Source: CAYQJL01 sp964612295 | GTDB taxonomy: Bacteria > Eisenbacteria > RBG-16-71-46 > CAIMUX01 > WJJG01 | DNA length: 64,000 nucleotides | NCBI GenBank assembly: GCA_964612295.1 | Contig: CAZTDY010000011.1 | Span: 1 to 64,000, forward strand | Reading direction: 5' to 3' | Shown here: positions 52,058 through 60,818 of the stretch, in pieces | Position numbering within the stretch: position 1 is the stretch's first letter | How the letters are laid out: every line of letters begins with the position of its first letter | Made by a program: the position numbers and the translations under genes | Notes under the pieces: model-generated | What the model saw: only the letters and a program-made list of their open reading frames with translations | Database searches by the model: none | What the model was told of the DNA's origin: nothing

Positions 52058-53880
52058 TCTCCTCCCCCTTTCTGGGCTCCACCATTCCGCCAGCGCGCCT
52101 CCAGGCGGCCGCTACGGTCGATGAGTTCGATGTGCGGATCGTCCTCCAGCGCCTCCCGAATCAGATCCCTGACCTCGGCCGCGCAGCCGGCCGCCAGGCT
52201 GGCCTTCGCCAGCGCCTGCAGGTCGGCGCGCCGGACCGTGTGCAGCATGGCCTTGGTCTGCGGAACCAGAGAGGGCGCGACTGAGAGTTCATCCACGCCG
52301 AGTCCGACTAAGAGCATCGCACCGATCAGATCACCGGACATCTCCCCACAAGATCCCACTGGAATCTCGTGCTGTTTGGCGCCCCAGATCGCGCCGTCGA
52401 TCGCGCGAAGCACCGCCGGATCGAATCCGTCGTAGAGATGGGACACGCGTTCATTGCCCCGGTCCACGGCCAGGACATACTGGATCAGATCGTTCGATCC
52501 GATGCTGAAGAAGTCCGCCTCGGCGGCAAGGGCCTCGCTGAGAAGCACGGCCGAGGGCACCTCGATCATGACTCCCACTGCCGGCTCCTGGGCCAGGTCG
52601 TGGCCCGCCGCCCGCAGCTCGGACAGACATCCGCCGATGAGTCTGCGGGCCTGCCTCAACTCCTCGAGGTTGCTGATCATGGGAAGCAGGATTCGGGGGG
52701 GTGTCCGGCCAAAGGCGCGAAGCAGAGCCCGGATCTGAATCTTGAAGACCTCCGGGTGCATCAGGCAGAAACGAATCCCGCGCAGCCCCAGGAACGCATT
52801 GTCCTCCCGGGGGACACCCATCAGCGTCGAGAATTTGTCGCCCCCGAGGTCCGTGGTTCGGATGGTCACGGGGTGTTTTGGGAAGCTCTTCATCACCTTG
52901 GCGTAGGCTCGCTTCTGCTTCTCTTCGCTGGGGAAACTGGTGGCCTGCATGAAGAAGAACTCGGTGCGGTAGAGCCCGATGCCCTCGGCCCCCATCTGAA
53001 GGGCGGCCGCGGCGCCCTCGGGCCGGTCGATGTTTGCGCGCACGGGAATCGGAATCCCGTCGGCGGTGACCGACGGCTCCTCGACGTCTCCCGCCAGGGC
53101 GGTGATTCGGGCCTGCCTCTGCTCCGACTGCTCCACCCGCGCCCGGTCGGTCTTGTTCGGCGAGACGATGACCTCACCGCGGTCGCCATCGACGATGAGG
53201 TCCGCCCCCTCCGGAATCTCGCCCAGCACATTGGGAATCCCCAAGACGGCCGGCACGCCGCGGGAGCGGGCAACGATGGTGACATGCGAGGCAAGCGTTC
53301 CATGCTCGGTCACGAAGGCAATCGTGCGCTCCGGATCCAGCGCGATCGTATCGGCCGGACCCAGTTCATCGGCGACCACGACCGATCCCGGCGACATGTG
53401 CCCGACCGCGGACGGCTCTTCCGCCAACAGCCGGCCTAAGACGCGCCGTTCGACATCACGGATGTCGGCTGCCCGTCCCCGAAACAGCTCGCTGGGGAGC
53501 GATTCCAGGTAGCGGGCCTTCGCGGTGAGCACGGTGCGGACGGCATAGGCGGCGTTCATCCGCTCGGCCTTGATCGAAGCCACGACCTCCCGGACCAACT
53601 CGCGGTCTTGGAGAAGCAACTGGTGCGACGCGAGGATCTGATCTGCAGGATCGTCGGGCGGCCGGTCCAGGCGAACCCGCAGCGCGCGAACCTCTTCCCG
53701 GGCCTCCCGAAGACAACGGCGGAAACGCCGGATCTCACGGGCCTCTTCTCCCGGAGCCACGCGCTCGGCCGGAACAACGAAGTCGTGGGAGGCCAGATGG
53801 CAGGCGGTTCCACGGGCGATCCCGGAGGATGCGCCGGTGCCCTTCAACACGGCCCGTCTTGGTTTGCGCGCCTTGACCAT
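52054..53880 (-). CDS. ptsI: PTS enzyme I (phosphoenolpyruvate-protein phosphotransferase)
   Basis: 608 residues, the first carrier of the phosphotransferase relay; it takes phosphate from PEP and passes it to HPr. The phospho-His is His199 in HGTLASHVTIVARSRGVP. The C-terminal PEP-binding barrel has FSIGSNDLIQYVLAVDRGNE and the catalytic Cys in GSCGEMSGD. The lead before the usual KGTGASSGIA start is short and basic. ATG 53880 is chosen, with a weak GCGGGG upstream; TTG 53919 is possible. It follows HPr and belongs to a complete mannose-type PTS set. Confidence 0.95.
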   Translation of the reverse strand: MVKARKPRRAVLKGTGASSGIARGTACHLASHDFVVPAERVAPGEEAREIRRFRRCLREAREEVRALRVRLDRPPDDPADQILASHQLLLQDRELVREVVASIKAERMNAAYAVRTVLTAKARYLESLPSELFRGRAADIRDVERRVLGRLLAEEPSAVGHMSPGSVVVADELGPADTIALDPERTIAFVTEHGTLASHVTIVARSRGVPAVLGIPNVLGEIPEGADLIVDGDRGEVIVSPNKTDRARVEQSEQRQARITALAGDVEEPSVTADGIPIPVRANIDRPEGAAAALQMGAEGIGLYRTEFFFMQATSFPSEEKQKRAYAKVMKSFPKHPVTIRTTDLGGDKFSTLMGVPREDNAFLGLRGIRFCLMHPEVFKIQIRALLRAFGRTPPRILLPMISNLEELRQARRLIGGCLSELRAAGHDLAQEPAVGVMIEVPSAVLLSEALAAEADFFSIGSNDLIQYVLAVDRGNERVSHLYDGFDPAVLRAIDGAIWGAKQHEIPVGSCGEMSGDLIGAMLLVGLGVDELSVAPSLVPQTKAMLHTVRRADLQALAKASLAAGCAAEVRDLIREALEDDPHIELIDRSGRLEARWRNGGAQKGGGD

Positions 53881-53936
53881 GGTCAGCACGCCCCGCCGGC
53901 CGCCCCATCCGGGGTGCAACCTGCGCGGCTTGACTC

Positions 53937-54200
53937 CTATTCCTGGAATTCCGCTCGGACGAGTTCGGTGAGGGCCTCGACCGCCTCACGCTCATCCGGG
54001 CCCTCCGCCCGTACGATGAGTTTGGTCCCGGTCTCGGCCGCCAACATCATGACGCCCATGATGCTCTTTGCATTGACCGTCAGCTGCTCGGTCGCCACGA
54101 AGATCTCGGCGTCGAAGCCGCTCGCCTTCTGGACGAGAAGAGCCGCCGGCCGGGCATGAATCCCCGGCACGTTGGTCACCACCACACTCGCTTCGTACAC
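53937..54200 (-). CDS. ptsH: Phosphocarrier protein HPr
   Basis: 87 residues. The EI-phosphorylated His15 lies in VPGIHARPAALLVQ, and the regulatory Ser46 in NAKSIMGVMMLAA, the site used by HPr kinase/phosphorylase. Both sites being present fits the hprK gene in the same run. The length and the residues around both sites are canonical. It lies between the EIIC-EIID fusion and EI. Confidence 0.97.
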   Translation of the reverse strand: MYEASVVVTNVPGIHARPAALLVQKASGFDAEIFVATEQLTVNAKSIMGVMMLAAETGTKLIVRAEGPDEREAVEALTELVRAEFQE

Positions 54201-54272
54201 CCGGTCTCCTCGCCTGTTCGACCGTTTATCCGCCGAGGTCCCGCCCCCTAGCAGTCCGTGGCGGGAGCCCTC

Positions 54273-55952
54273 TCAGCCCGTCAACACCAGACCCACCCAA
54301 CCGGCCAGGGCGCAGGTCCAGCCCCACAGCAATGCCCGGCGGCCGACAAGGTAGCCTAAAGGGAGGCCAAGGATAAACCAAACGATCCCTTGGCGGAAGA
54401 TGCTCTGAACCATTCCTGCCTTCTGCCCCCCATCGGCCAGAAAGGTCTCCAGGCGCCCGGCGAGCAGGACCGATATCCCGACTACCAGAAGTGGCACCAT
54501 CAACCCCAGGAGGGTGGGGAGCCATCGCCAGGTCCAACCCCGCCCACCGCGAACGAGATCCCAGCCTAACCTCCACCCCCATCGATAGAACGCCAACCGG
54601 GCCCCGAGATGAAGTGTAAGCCCGATGACCACATAGGCCCCCAGAACCAGAACGGGGGCATCGAGGACGAATCCCAGTGCCACCAGACCAAGGGCCGGAC
54701 GCAACCCACCCCAGAGCGTGCGATCCGCCCACTGGGCGAGCACCGATCCCCCCACGGTGAGGAGCTTCAGGGGTGATCGCGGGAGGGGGACCTCGGCCGC
54801 ATCGCTGAGCACCCTCTCGGCCCCTCCGGCCAGCGCGGCCGCCACCACCGGCTGCGTGTTCGCGGTGCCCTCCCGGGCCAGCTCGTCCTCTAGAGCGGAC
54901 AGACAATCGCGCGACCGTCCCTCCAGGCGCGCGTTGGGGATGGCCCGCAGGAGCCCCAGGAACCCGCCCCGCTGGAGGTGCCTGTAGCTGAAGGAGGCCT
55001 GCACGGTCAGCAGAGCCCACAGCTGGCGCCAGGTCAGGGCTGGGATGGGTGCCGCGGTGGCGCCGGGACTGGCGGGCGGCGGATGAGCAAGGGCCGCTCC
55101 ACCCCGCAGGCCATGCCACAGCCGAAGGATCTCGGTTCGCATGCCGGCCGCGCGTTGCCCCAAGATTCCGCCCAACGCCACCCAGAGAACGCAGGTCGCG
55201 CCGGCTGCGCTCAAGAGGCGCTGAGCGCCCGAGGCGGCCGGGTGCGGTGCTCCCTGGAGGCTGCCGAGAGCGGCGTGTCCGGGCAGGAGATCGGCGCCCA
55301 ACATCCGCAGGATCATCCAGGGCAGGAGAACCAGGAGGATCAGCGCAAGGGGGCCGAGCATCGCGCTCTCCAAGAGCCCGCAGGTGCCCAGGCGTCCGAC
55401 TGCGGCTCTGCGGGCCCCCGAGGATGCCGCATAGACAGCGGCCTCCCGATGCTCGTTGCGGCGCCGGAGCCGGCCTTCGGCCCACTCCCCCCCGGATGCG
55501 CCGAGCAGGGAGGCGGTCAAGGCCGCGAGAACGGTGGTGGGCAGATCGCCCGTCGGCCACAGGCTCAGCCACGCTGCACCCACGAGGGCGGCAAGGGCGA
55601 CGACCGGCTGCCGCGAGCCGCCGAGCGGGAGTAGCCCGGGCCAGATCACTTGAAGGATGATCCCGACCGCCAATCCGGCCGCCGGCTCACCCAGAACGAA
55701 GCCTGTGACAGGCCCCGCGACGATTGGCTGATGCAGGATCAGCGGTCCGAAGGCTCGTTCATCCGCGCAAACCACCGCGGCCCACAGCGCGAGAAGGAGC
55801 CAGCGCAACCCCGGCCCCGGGAGCCCGCCTCCGATCGACGCCAGGGCGAAGATGAGCCCCGCGCAGGCAACGAGCGACAGCCAGGCCCCGCGCTCTTGGG
55901 CGACTAAGAGCCCACGCTCTGCTGGACGATTCTCATCCGAGCTCTCAGGCAC
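54273..55952 (-). CDS. Fused PTS EIIC-EIID, mannose family
   Basis: 559 residues, largely hydrophobic. The first half matches mannose-family EIIC (about 50-290): LILHQPIVAGPVTGFVLGEP, AAGLAVGIILQVIWPGLLPL. The second half (about 310-559) matches EIID: LTWRQLWALLTVQASFSY, HLQRGGFLGLLRAIPN, AALAGGAERVLSDA and a C-terminal run of membrane helices. EIIC and EIID are normally separate proteins that form one sugar channel. Here they are one frame, with no start or ribosome site obvious at the junction. The start is GTG 55952 with AGGGGGTG six bp upstream. Key charged residues of transport-competent EIIC/EIID need checking, since related sets may be regulatory only. Confidence 0.8.
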   Translation of the reverse strand: MPESSDENRPAERGLLVAQERGAWLSLVACAGLIFALASIGGGLPGPGLRWLLLALWAAVVCADERAFGPLILHQPIVAGPVTGFVLGEPAAGLAVGIILQVIWPGLLPLGGSRQPVVALAALVGAAWLSLWPTGDLPTTVLAALTASLLGASGGEWAEGRLRRRNEHREAAVYAASSGARRAAVGRLGTCGLLESAMLGPLALILLVLLPWMILRMLGADLLPGHAALGSLQGAPHPAASGAQRLLSAAGATCVLWVALGGILGQRAAGMRTEILRLWHGLRGGAALAHPPPASPGATAAPIPALTWRQLWALLTVQASFSYRHLQRGGFLGLLRAIPNARLEGRSRDCLSALEDELAREGTANTQPVVAAALAGGAERVLSDAAEVPLPRSPLKLLTVGGSVLAQWADRTLWGGLRPALGLVALGFVLDAPVLVLGAYVVIGLTLHLGARLAFYRWGWRLGWDLVRGGRGWTWRWLPTLLGLMVPLLVVGISVLLAGRLETFLADGGQKAGMVQSIFRQGIVWFILGLPLGYLVGRRALLWGWTCALAGWVGLVLTG

Positions 55953-55966
55953 CGCGCGCGCACCCC

Positions 55967-58159
55967 CTAGCGTTTGGCTTTCGACTCCCGGCCCGCGGGC
56001 CGTTTGGCCGGGCGCAGTTCGGCCTGGCCGTCCCGCATGAAGGCCCGGTAGGTGAACCGGTGTTCCTCGCCCATCTTCAGTTCCAGAGGGAAGTAGAAAA
56101 GGAGCGCCAGCCCCTGGTCGTTGCTCTCCGCGCCGGATTCCGACAAGCTCACCGTGCGGACCGGGTAACGGCAGAAGTCAACGGCCGACTCGGGCGTGAA
56201 TCCCAGGACCCAGCTCTGCCACCCTTCGACCAGCTGAAGCGACTCCACGGCCCGCGCCTTGCTCACCGCGCCGAGCCGCGCCGGGCGGGCCTTGCGTCCG
56301 TTGACGACCAGAAAGCGGTCGGGTGCATCGGCCGCGAGCAGATTGACGTGATTCTCATGGGCCGCCCAGATGCGCAGGTCCTGCTCGGACACGTTGCGGT
56401 ACCGGTAGCGAACCTCGAAGCCACGCTCCCCCGGCCTGAGGGTGACGATCTTCTCGACGCTCAACGCTTGGGCCTGTCCGTTCCGCCACAGCGCGCCGGT
56501 GCGCCACATCCGGATGCTGGTCTCGGTGGGCTGCTCGTCGATCGCGACCTGATAGGGTTGATCCACGAAGTCTCCGATCTCGTGTAAGCCCTCTCCGAGG
56601 AGCTTCTGGGGATCGGGTTCGGCGTCGTAGAAGTGATCGGTGAGTGCCGCCCGGTCGTACCAGTCGTAGGTCAGCAGTTCGCGGAGGCCGTCCTCTTTGG
56701 TCCTGACCCCACCGTGGATCGTCGAAGCCTCGGTATCGTCCGAGGCCGCCCCTTCCTGCACGTCGCGGTGGTAGTGCTCCGGGCGGCGGCCCAGAATGTT
56801 GATCAAGTTGTATTCGGCTCCGCGGTCGTCCCACTCGACCAGCCGTCCCCCGTGATTGGGATCGAGGTAGAGGGCAAGCTGATCGTTTTCGAGGACGATC
56901 TCGTTGTGGCCATCGATATCCAGGTCGGCTTCCCGCACGGCAACCCAGGGTTGGCGCCCATGGAGGCCGCGCGCGAGGAGGGTCTCTCCCCGGATGAGTT
57001 CCTGGTAGATGCCGTGCCGAAGGTGAGGAAGGTAGAGCCCCCCGAAAACCCCATGCCAGTAGGCACAATTGCACTGCGCCCGCCAGAGGTGGTCGCGGCA
57101 CTGCTCCCAAGCCTCGGTCGGCATCGCGCTGCGAAACGCCCGGCAGCGCCCCGACGCCTCCAGGCTGCGCATGTGCATCCAACTGCTCTCAGGGTACCGG
57201 GCAAAGAAGTTCCGCCAGAACCCGCCCCGCACGAAGAGCTTCGCGTCTTCCTCCTGGCCGGATCCTTTCAGGGTCTCCTGGACCTTCTCCATCCGGTCCT
57301 GATATGCGGCGGGAAGCGACCACTCGCCCATCTCCGCGTAGGATCCCGTCGGCAGGTAGACCAGGCCCTGCGGGGGATGCTCTTTGATCTCGCGGCGGAA
57401 GGTGGTCGGCCGGATGGCGTCGCCTGCCTCCTCCAGAGCGGTCAGAAAACGATCCAGCCAGCGCTTCTTGTAGACCAGATCGTGGGTTCCCGGCCAGACC
57501 CCGAACTTCTCTCCGTCGTCGGCGTAGACGGCCAGGCCCTCGCCGCCACCGGGGAACGGGTCGCGAAGGAAGCCGGCCGCTTCAATCGGATCCGCGTACG
57601 GAATCCGGTAGCGAAGGCTCATGAGCGCGGGGAAGAGCCGCAGCGAGCGCCCGCCGCTCTCGGTCAGGAAGCCCCCCCGCACCGCCTCGGGGGCCACCCC
57701 CACCTGGTGCAACTGGGTGTCGTCGATCGGCAGGTAGGACACCCCCGCATCCACCAGGTCGACCGGAAGATCCGGTTCCCAGACCCGCTCGGTCAGCCAG
57801 ATGCCGCGAACGTCGGATCCGAAGCGTCCCTTCAGGTAGTCGCGCATTCTCTCGATCTGCCCCCGCCTATCTTCCGGCGTCAGCGCGGGCAGCACCGGCT
57901 CGTAGAAGCCCCCTCCAAGAAGTTCGATCCTGCCCTCGGCGACTCCCTGGGCGATTCGTTCGATGTATTCGGGGTGGGCATGCTCGAGCCACTCCCAGAG
58001 GCACCCCGAATTGTGAAGCACCCAGGGAATACGGGTATGGCGTTCCATCACCTCGAGGAACGGCAGGTAGGACTGTTGATAGGCGTCCTCGATGACGTGA
58101 TCGAAATTGCCCACCGGTTGATGGTTGTGGATGCAGAGCACAAAACGAATCGGGGCCAC
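55967..58159 (-). CDS. GH57 4-alpha-glucanotransferase/alpha-amylase
   Basis: 730 residues, glycoside hydrolase family 57. The five motifs are readable: HNHQP (11-15), GGGFYEP (82-88), WLTERVWEPD with nucleophile Glu124, YADDGEKFGVWPG with acid Asp214, and a later helix motif. Glu124 and Asp214 sit almost exactly where Thermococcus litoralis 4-alpha-glucanotransferase has its catalytic pair. The C-terminal beta-sandwich (DUF1925/1926 type) is complete. It lacks a signal peptide, so it acts on cytoplasmic glycogen or maltodextrins. It interrupts the PTS genes, between EIIB and EIIC-EIID, suggesting shared control. Confidence 0.9.
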   Translation of the reverse strand: MAPIRFVLCIHNHQPVGNFDHVIEDAYQQSYLPFLEVMERHTRIPWVLHNSGCLWEWLEHAHPEYIERIAQGVAEGRIELLGGGFYEPVLPALTPEDRRGQIERMRDYLKGRFGSDVRGIWLTERVWEPDLPVDLVDAGVSYLPIDDTQLHQVGVAPEAVRGGFLTESGGRSLRLFPALMSLRYRIPYADPIEAAGFLRDPFPGGGEGLAVYADDGEKFGVWPGTHDLVYKKRWLDRFLTALEEAGDAIRPTTFRREIKEHPPQGLVYLPTGSYAEMGEWSLPAAYQDRMEKVQETLKGSGQEEDAKLFVRGGFWRNFFARYPESSWMHMRSLEASGRCRAFRSAMPTEAWEQCRDHLWRAQCNCAYWHGVFGGLYLPHLRHGIYQELIRGETLLARGLHGRQPWVAVREADLDIDGHNEIVLENDQLALYLDPNHGGRLVEWDDRGAEYNLINILGRRPEHYHRDVQEGAASDDTEASTIHGGVRTKEDGLRELLTYDWYDRAALTDHFYDAEPDPQKLLGEGLHEIGDFVDQPYQVAIDEQPTETSIRMWRTGALWRNGQAQALSVEKIVTLRPGERGFEVRYRYRNVSEQDLRIWAAHENHVNLLAADAPDRFLVVNGRKARPARLGAVSKARAVESLQLVEGWQSWVLGFTPESAVDFCRYPVRTVSLSESGAESNDQGLALLFYFPLELKMGEEHRFTYRAFMRDGQAELRPAKRPAGRESKAKR

Positions 58160-58189
58160 AAGATCCTCCTTGCCGTCCGCGAGTTCCTC

Positions 58190-58708
58190 TCAGGTCCGCA
58201 GCAGGTGCCTGAGCGCGTCGCCTTCTACCCGCGGAGAACTGGGGAGGTCCTGGGCAAACAGAAGGACGCCCCGGTCCAGCAACCCCAGCAGGGCAGCGCG
58301 GTCGGCAGCCGATAGGTGAAGATAGGGAGCGTACTCCACGGTGCCCTCTCGCCCGTGCAATCCTCCCAGGTTGATGCCGCAGGTCGCTTCGAATCCACCC
58401 TCCGCCAGCGCAAGAAGCGTCATGACGCCCCGCAACAGAACGACGGTCCTCGGCGGATCGGGCAGGTCACGCCAACGCGCGAGAAAGCCGGCCACCGGTT
58501 CGGCTTCCACGGTGACATCCGGCGGGGCGGCGGACAGGAAGGCTTCCCGTTCCCAGGGATCCCCAGCCACCTCGTCGTCCACGATCACGTACGCGCGGGG
58601 CGCCAGCTGCTGCCCCCAACCGAAGATCACCTGGCCGTGCAGCAAGCGGTCATCCACGCGCACCAAAGAAAAATCGGCCGGGGCACCCTCGGGTGCGGAC
58701 CTAGACAT
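58190..58708 (-). CDS. PTS EIIB, mannose/sorbose family
   Basis: 172 residues of the mannose-family IIB domain. The phospho-His is His24 in VRVDDRLLHGQVIFGWG. It accepts phosphate from EIIA and would pass it to sugar held by EIIC-EIID. Its start overlaps the end of the EIIA gene by 8 bp. Confidence 0.92.
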   Translation of the reverse strand: MSRSAPEGAPADFSLVRVDDRLLHGQVIFGWGQQLAPRAYVIVDDEVAGDPWEREAFLSAAPPDVTVEAEPVAGFLARWRDLPDPPRTVVLLRGVMTLLALAEGGFEATCGINLGGLHGREGTVEYAPYLHLSAADRAALLGLLDRGVLLFAQDLPSSPRVEGDALRHLLRT

Positions 58709-59111
58709 TGTCCCACCCCTTGGTATTGACCCCCTCTCGGCCGCGCTTCACGAGCCGCTCGCGGAGTTCATCAGGGGCAACCCTCGAGCGATGATAGAGA
58801 AACTCGAGGAGCATCGGCAGATTCACCCCACAGGCGAGCAGGAGCTCGGGGTGATCGCGACTGACCCGCCGACAGGCGTGACCGCAACTTCCAGAAGCCA
58901 GGTCCACGAAGACGACGGCCGGGCGGTCACCGCCCAGCCGCTGCCCCAGGTGTTCCTCGATCAGACCCACCAGGTCATCGTGCGAGTGCCCTTCATTGGA
59001 AATGAACTCGAGTGATTCCTGCGGCCCCAGGATGGAGGTGGCGGTCTTGATGAGTTCGTCCCCGAGCCGCCCGTGCGTAATGACGATGCCCAGCATCGGC
59101 CTCTCTGTCAT
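58701..59111 (-). CDS. PTS EIIA, mannose family
   Basis: 136 residues of the mannose-family IIA domain. The phospho-His is His13 in LGIVITHGRLGDELI; the second family block is VVFVDLASGSCGHACRR. It sits between HPr and EIIB in the relay. The start codon shares a base with the hprK stop, so translation is coupled to the kinase. Confidence 0.93.
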   Translation of the reverse strand: MTERPMLGIVITHGRLGDELIKTATSILGPQESLEFISNEGHSHDDLVGLIEEHLGQRLGGDRPAVVFVDLASGSCGHACRRVSRDHPELLLACGVNLPMLLEFLYHRSRVAPDELRERLVKRGREGVNTKGWDNV

Positions 59112-60079
59112 TACTCCTGATCCCCTTCGGCCAGCCGGGAGAGGGTGCGCTTGCGGCGGATCGTCTCGAGCAGATTCTCACTGAAACGCGCGGCCGGGTG
59201 ATACCCGTAGGCCTTCACGAGATAGTTGAGGGCGATGGTTTCAGAGATCACCGTGATGTTCTTGCCCGGAAAGATCGGAATCGCAACCAGCGGGATCTCG
59301 GTGCCTAAGATGGTGGTCTTCTGCTCTTCGAGTCCCAGTCGTTCGTAGTTTTCCTGGTCGTCCCAGTCGAGCAGATTCACCTCGACCTCGACTCGTTTGA
59401 ACGCCCGGATGGCGCGGATCCCGAAGATGCTCTGCACGTCGATGATGCCGATCCCGCGGATTTCCATGCAGTGCCGCAGCAACTCGTTGCCCGACCCGAT
59501 CAGGATGTTGGGGTACCGGCGCCGGATGGTCACGATATCGTCGGCGACCAGCCGATGCCCCCGCTCAACCAGATCCAACGCGGTCTCACTCTTTCCGATC
59601 GCGCTTCGGCCGGTGAAGAGCAGGCCCACCCCGTAGACGTCCACCAGGGAGCCGTGGATGCTGGTTTGCGGAGCAAAAGCCTCCTGGAGATAGGCCGTCA
59701 CCTCGTGCACGAAGTGGGTGGTGTCCATCTCCGTTCCCAGGAGGGGCACTTCGTTCTGCGTCGCGATCTTCGGCATATCCCCCGGGAACTCGAGTCCCTT
59801 GGTCATGATGATGCAGGGAATCGCGAATCCCATGATCTGGGTGAGCACCTTGCCCCGCTGGTTTTCACTGAGGCTGTTGAGATAGCGGATTTCGGTCTCG
59901 CCGAAAATCTGAAGACGGTCCCAGAGGAAGTTCTCTAAGAAACCGGTCAGGGCTAGCTGGGGCCGATTGATGTCACTCGTGATGAGTCGACTGCGCGAGT
60001 GGAGGTTCTGACTGAGCAAGCGCAGCCCTAAACGTTCACGCGTCTGCTCGAAGAATTCGGCAACGGTCATCCCGACCAT
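59111..60079 (-). CDS. hprK: HPr kinase/phosphorylase
   Basis: 322 residues. It phosphorylates and dephosphorylates HPr at Ser46 in response to metabolites. The catalytic His is His142 in SIHGSLVDVYGVG, the P-loop is GRSAIGKS (157-164; the family usually has SGxGKS, here Ala replaces a Gly), and the signature is EIRGIGIIDVQSIFG. The start is ATG 60079 after AGAGGG. It lies between hpf and EIIA in the conserved rpoN-hpf-hprK-PTS order. Confidence 0.95.
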   Translation of the reverse strand: MVGMTVAEFFEQTRERLGLRLLSQNLHSRSRLITSDINRPQLALTGFLENFLWDRLQIFGETEIRYLNSLSENQRGKVLTQIMGFAIPCIIMTKGLEFPGDMPKIATQNEVPLLGTEMDTTHFVHEVTAYLQEAFAPQTSIHGSLVDVYGVGLLFTGRSAIGKSETALDLVERGHRLVADDIVTIRRRYPNILIGSGNELLRHCMEIRGIGIIDVQSIFGIRAIRAFKRVEVEVNLLDWDDQENYERLGLEEQKTTILGTEIPLVAIPIFPGKNITVISETIALNYLVKAYGYHPAARFSENLLETIRRKRTLSRLAEGDQE

Positions 60080-60182
60080 GGGTCCCTCTCACAAGATTAC
60101 GATTCGGGCGGCAAGCCCTCCCTGGCCACCTGGCGTGGGGAGCGCGCGACCCCAAGTGCCGCGCGCCCGCCGTGCGCGCTCT

Positions 60183-60767
60183 TTAGGGCGCTTCGATCAG
60201 ACTATAATTGCCATCCTCCCTCAGGTGAACCAGGTTCACCTTCTTGGTCTGCTTGTTCCGGAAAAGCAGGTAGTCCCGATCCTGGGCGTGCATGGCCTCG
60301 ATCGCCGTCTCCACGCTCACCGGATCGGGGTGGAAGGACTCGTCCCGGATGACGACCGGGGAGAAGTCGTCGTCGAAGTCGAGGCCACCGGCCTCATCCT
60401 CTTCGAACTCTCCCGTGTCCGCCTCCGCCGGCTCCAGGGGTATCGAAGCGGGGATTTCGCCCTTGAGGCTGCGACGGTTTCCGCGGTCCCGCCGGCGGGC
60501 CGCCTGTCGCTTGATCTGCCGCTCGATACGATCCACGACCCGGTCGACTGACGTCATCATCTCATCGGATTCACCCCGGCTGACGATTTCGCTGCCGCGA
60601 GACCGCAAAGAGATCTCGGCTAGCTGCCGGTACTTCTCGGTGGTGAGTACGACGTACACCTCCTCGTCATCTCCTAGATACCGGCTCAAACGTTCGAGCC
60701 TTTTCTCCACGTATTGGCGGAGTTCGGGGGTCATCTCGAAGTGACGGGCGGTGGTGATGATGTCCAT
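60183..60767 (-). CDS. hpf: Long-form ribosome hibernation promoting factor
   Basis: 194 residues. The N-terminal S30AE domain (1-105; HFEMTPELRQYVEKRLERL, VDRVVDRIERQIKRQ) binds the decoding centre. An acidic linker leads to the C-terminal dimerisation domain (VIRDESFHPDPVSVETAIEAM, LFRNKQTKKVNLVHLREDGNY). Long HPF alone forms 100S ribosomes. It follows rpoN by 51 bp, as in many genomes. Confidence 0.95.
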   Translation of the reverse strand: MDIITTARHFEMTPELRQYVEKRLERLSRYLGDDEEVYVVLTTEKYRQLAEISLRSRGSEIVSRGESDEMMTSVDRVVDRIERQIKRQAARRRDRGNRRSLKGEIPASIPLEPAEADTGEFEEDEAGGLDFDDDFSPVVIRDESFHPDPVSVETAIEAMHAQDRDYLLFRNKQTKKVNLVHLREDGNYSLIEAP

Positions 60768-60818
60768 TCTTTCCTCCTTGCTAACCTAGGGTACCTTGGG
60801 CGTAGCCTTGGATAACGA

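Noticed and set aside
54226..55572. 448-residue minus-strand frame over EIIC-EIID
   Set aside because: Gly/Arg/Pro-rich with no membrane helices, whereas the overlapping frame matches EIIC and EIID. Treated as a shadow.
52054..60079. PTS genes as a recently acquired island
   Set aside because: Order rpoN-hpf-hprK-PTS is widely conserved, composition looks like the neighbours, and no mobile genes or repeats flank it.
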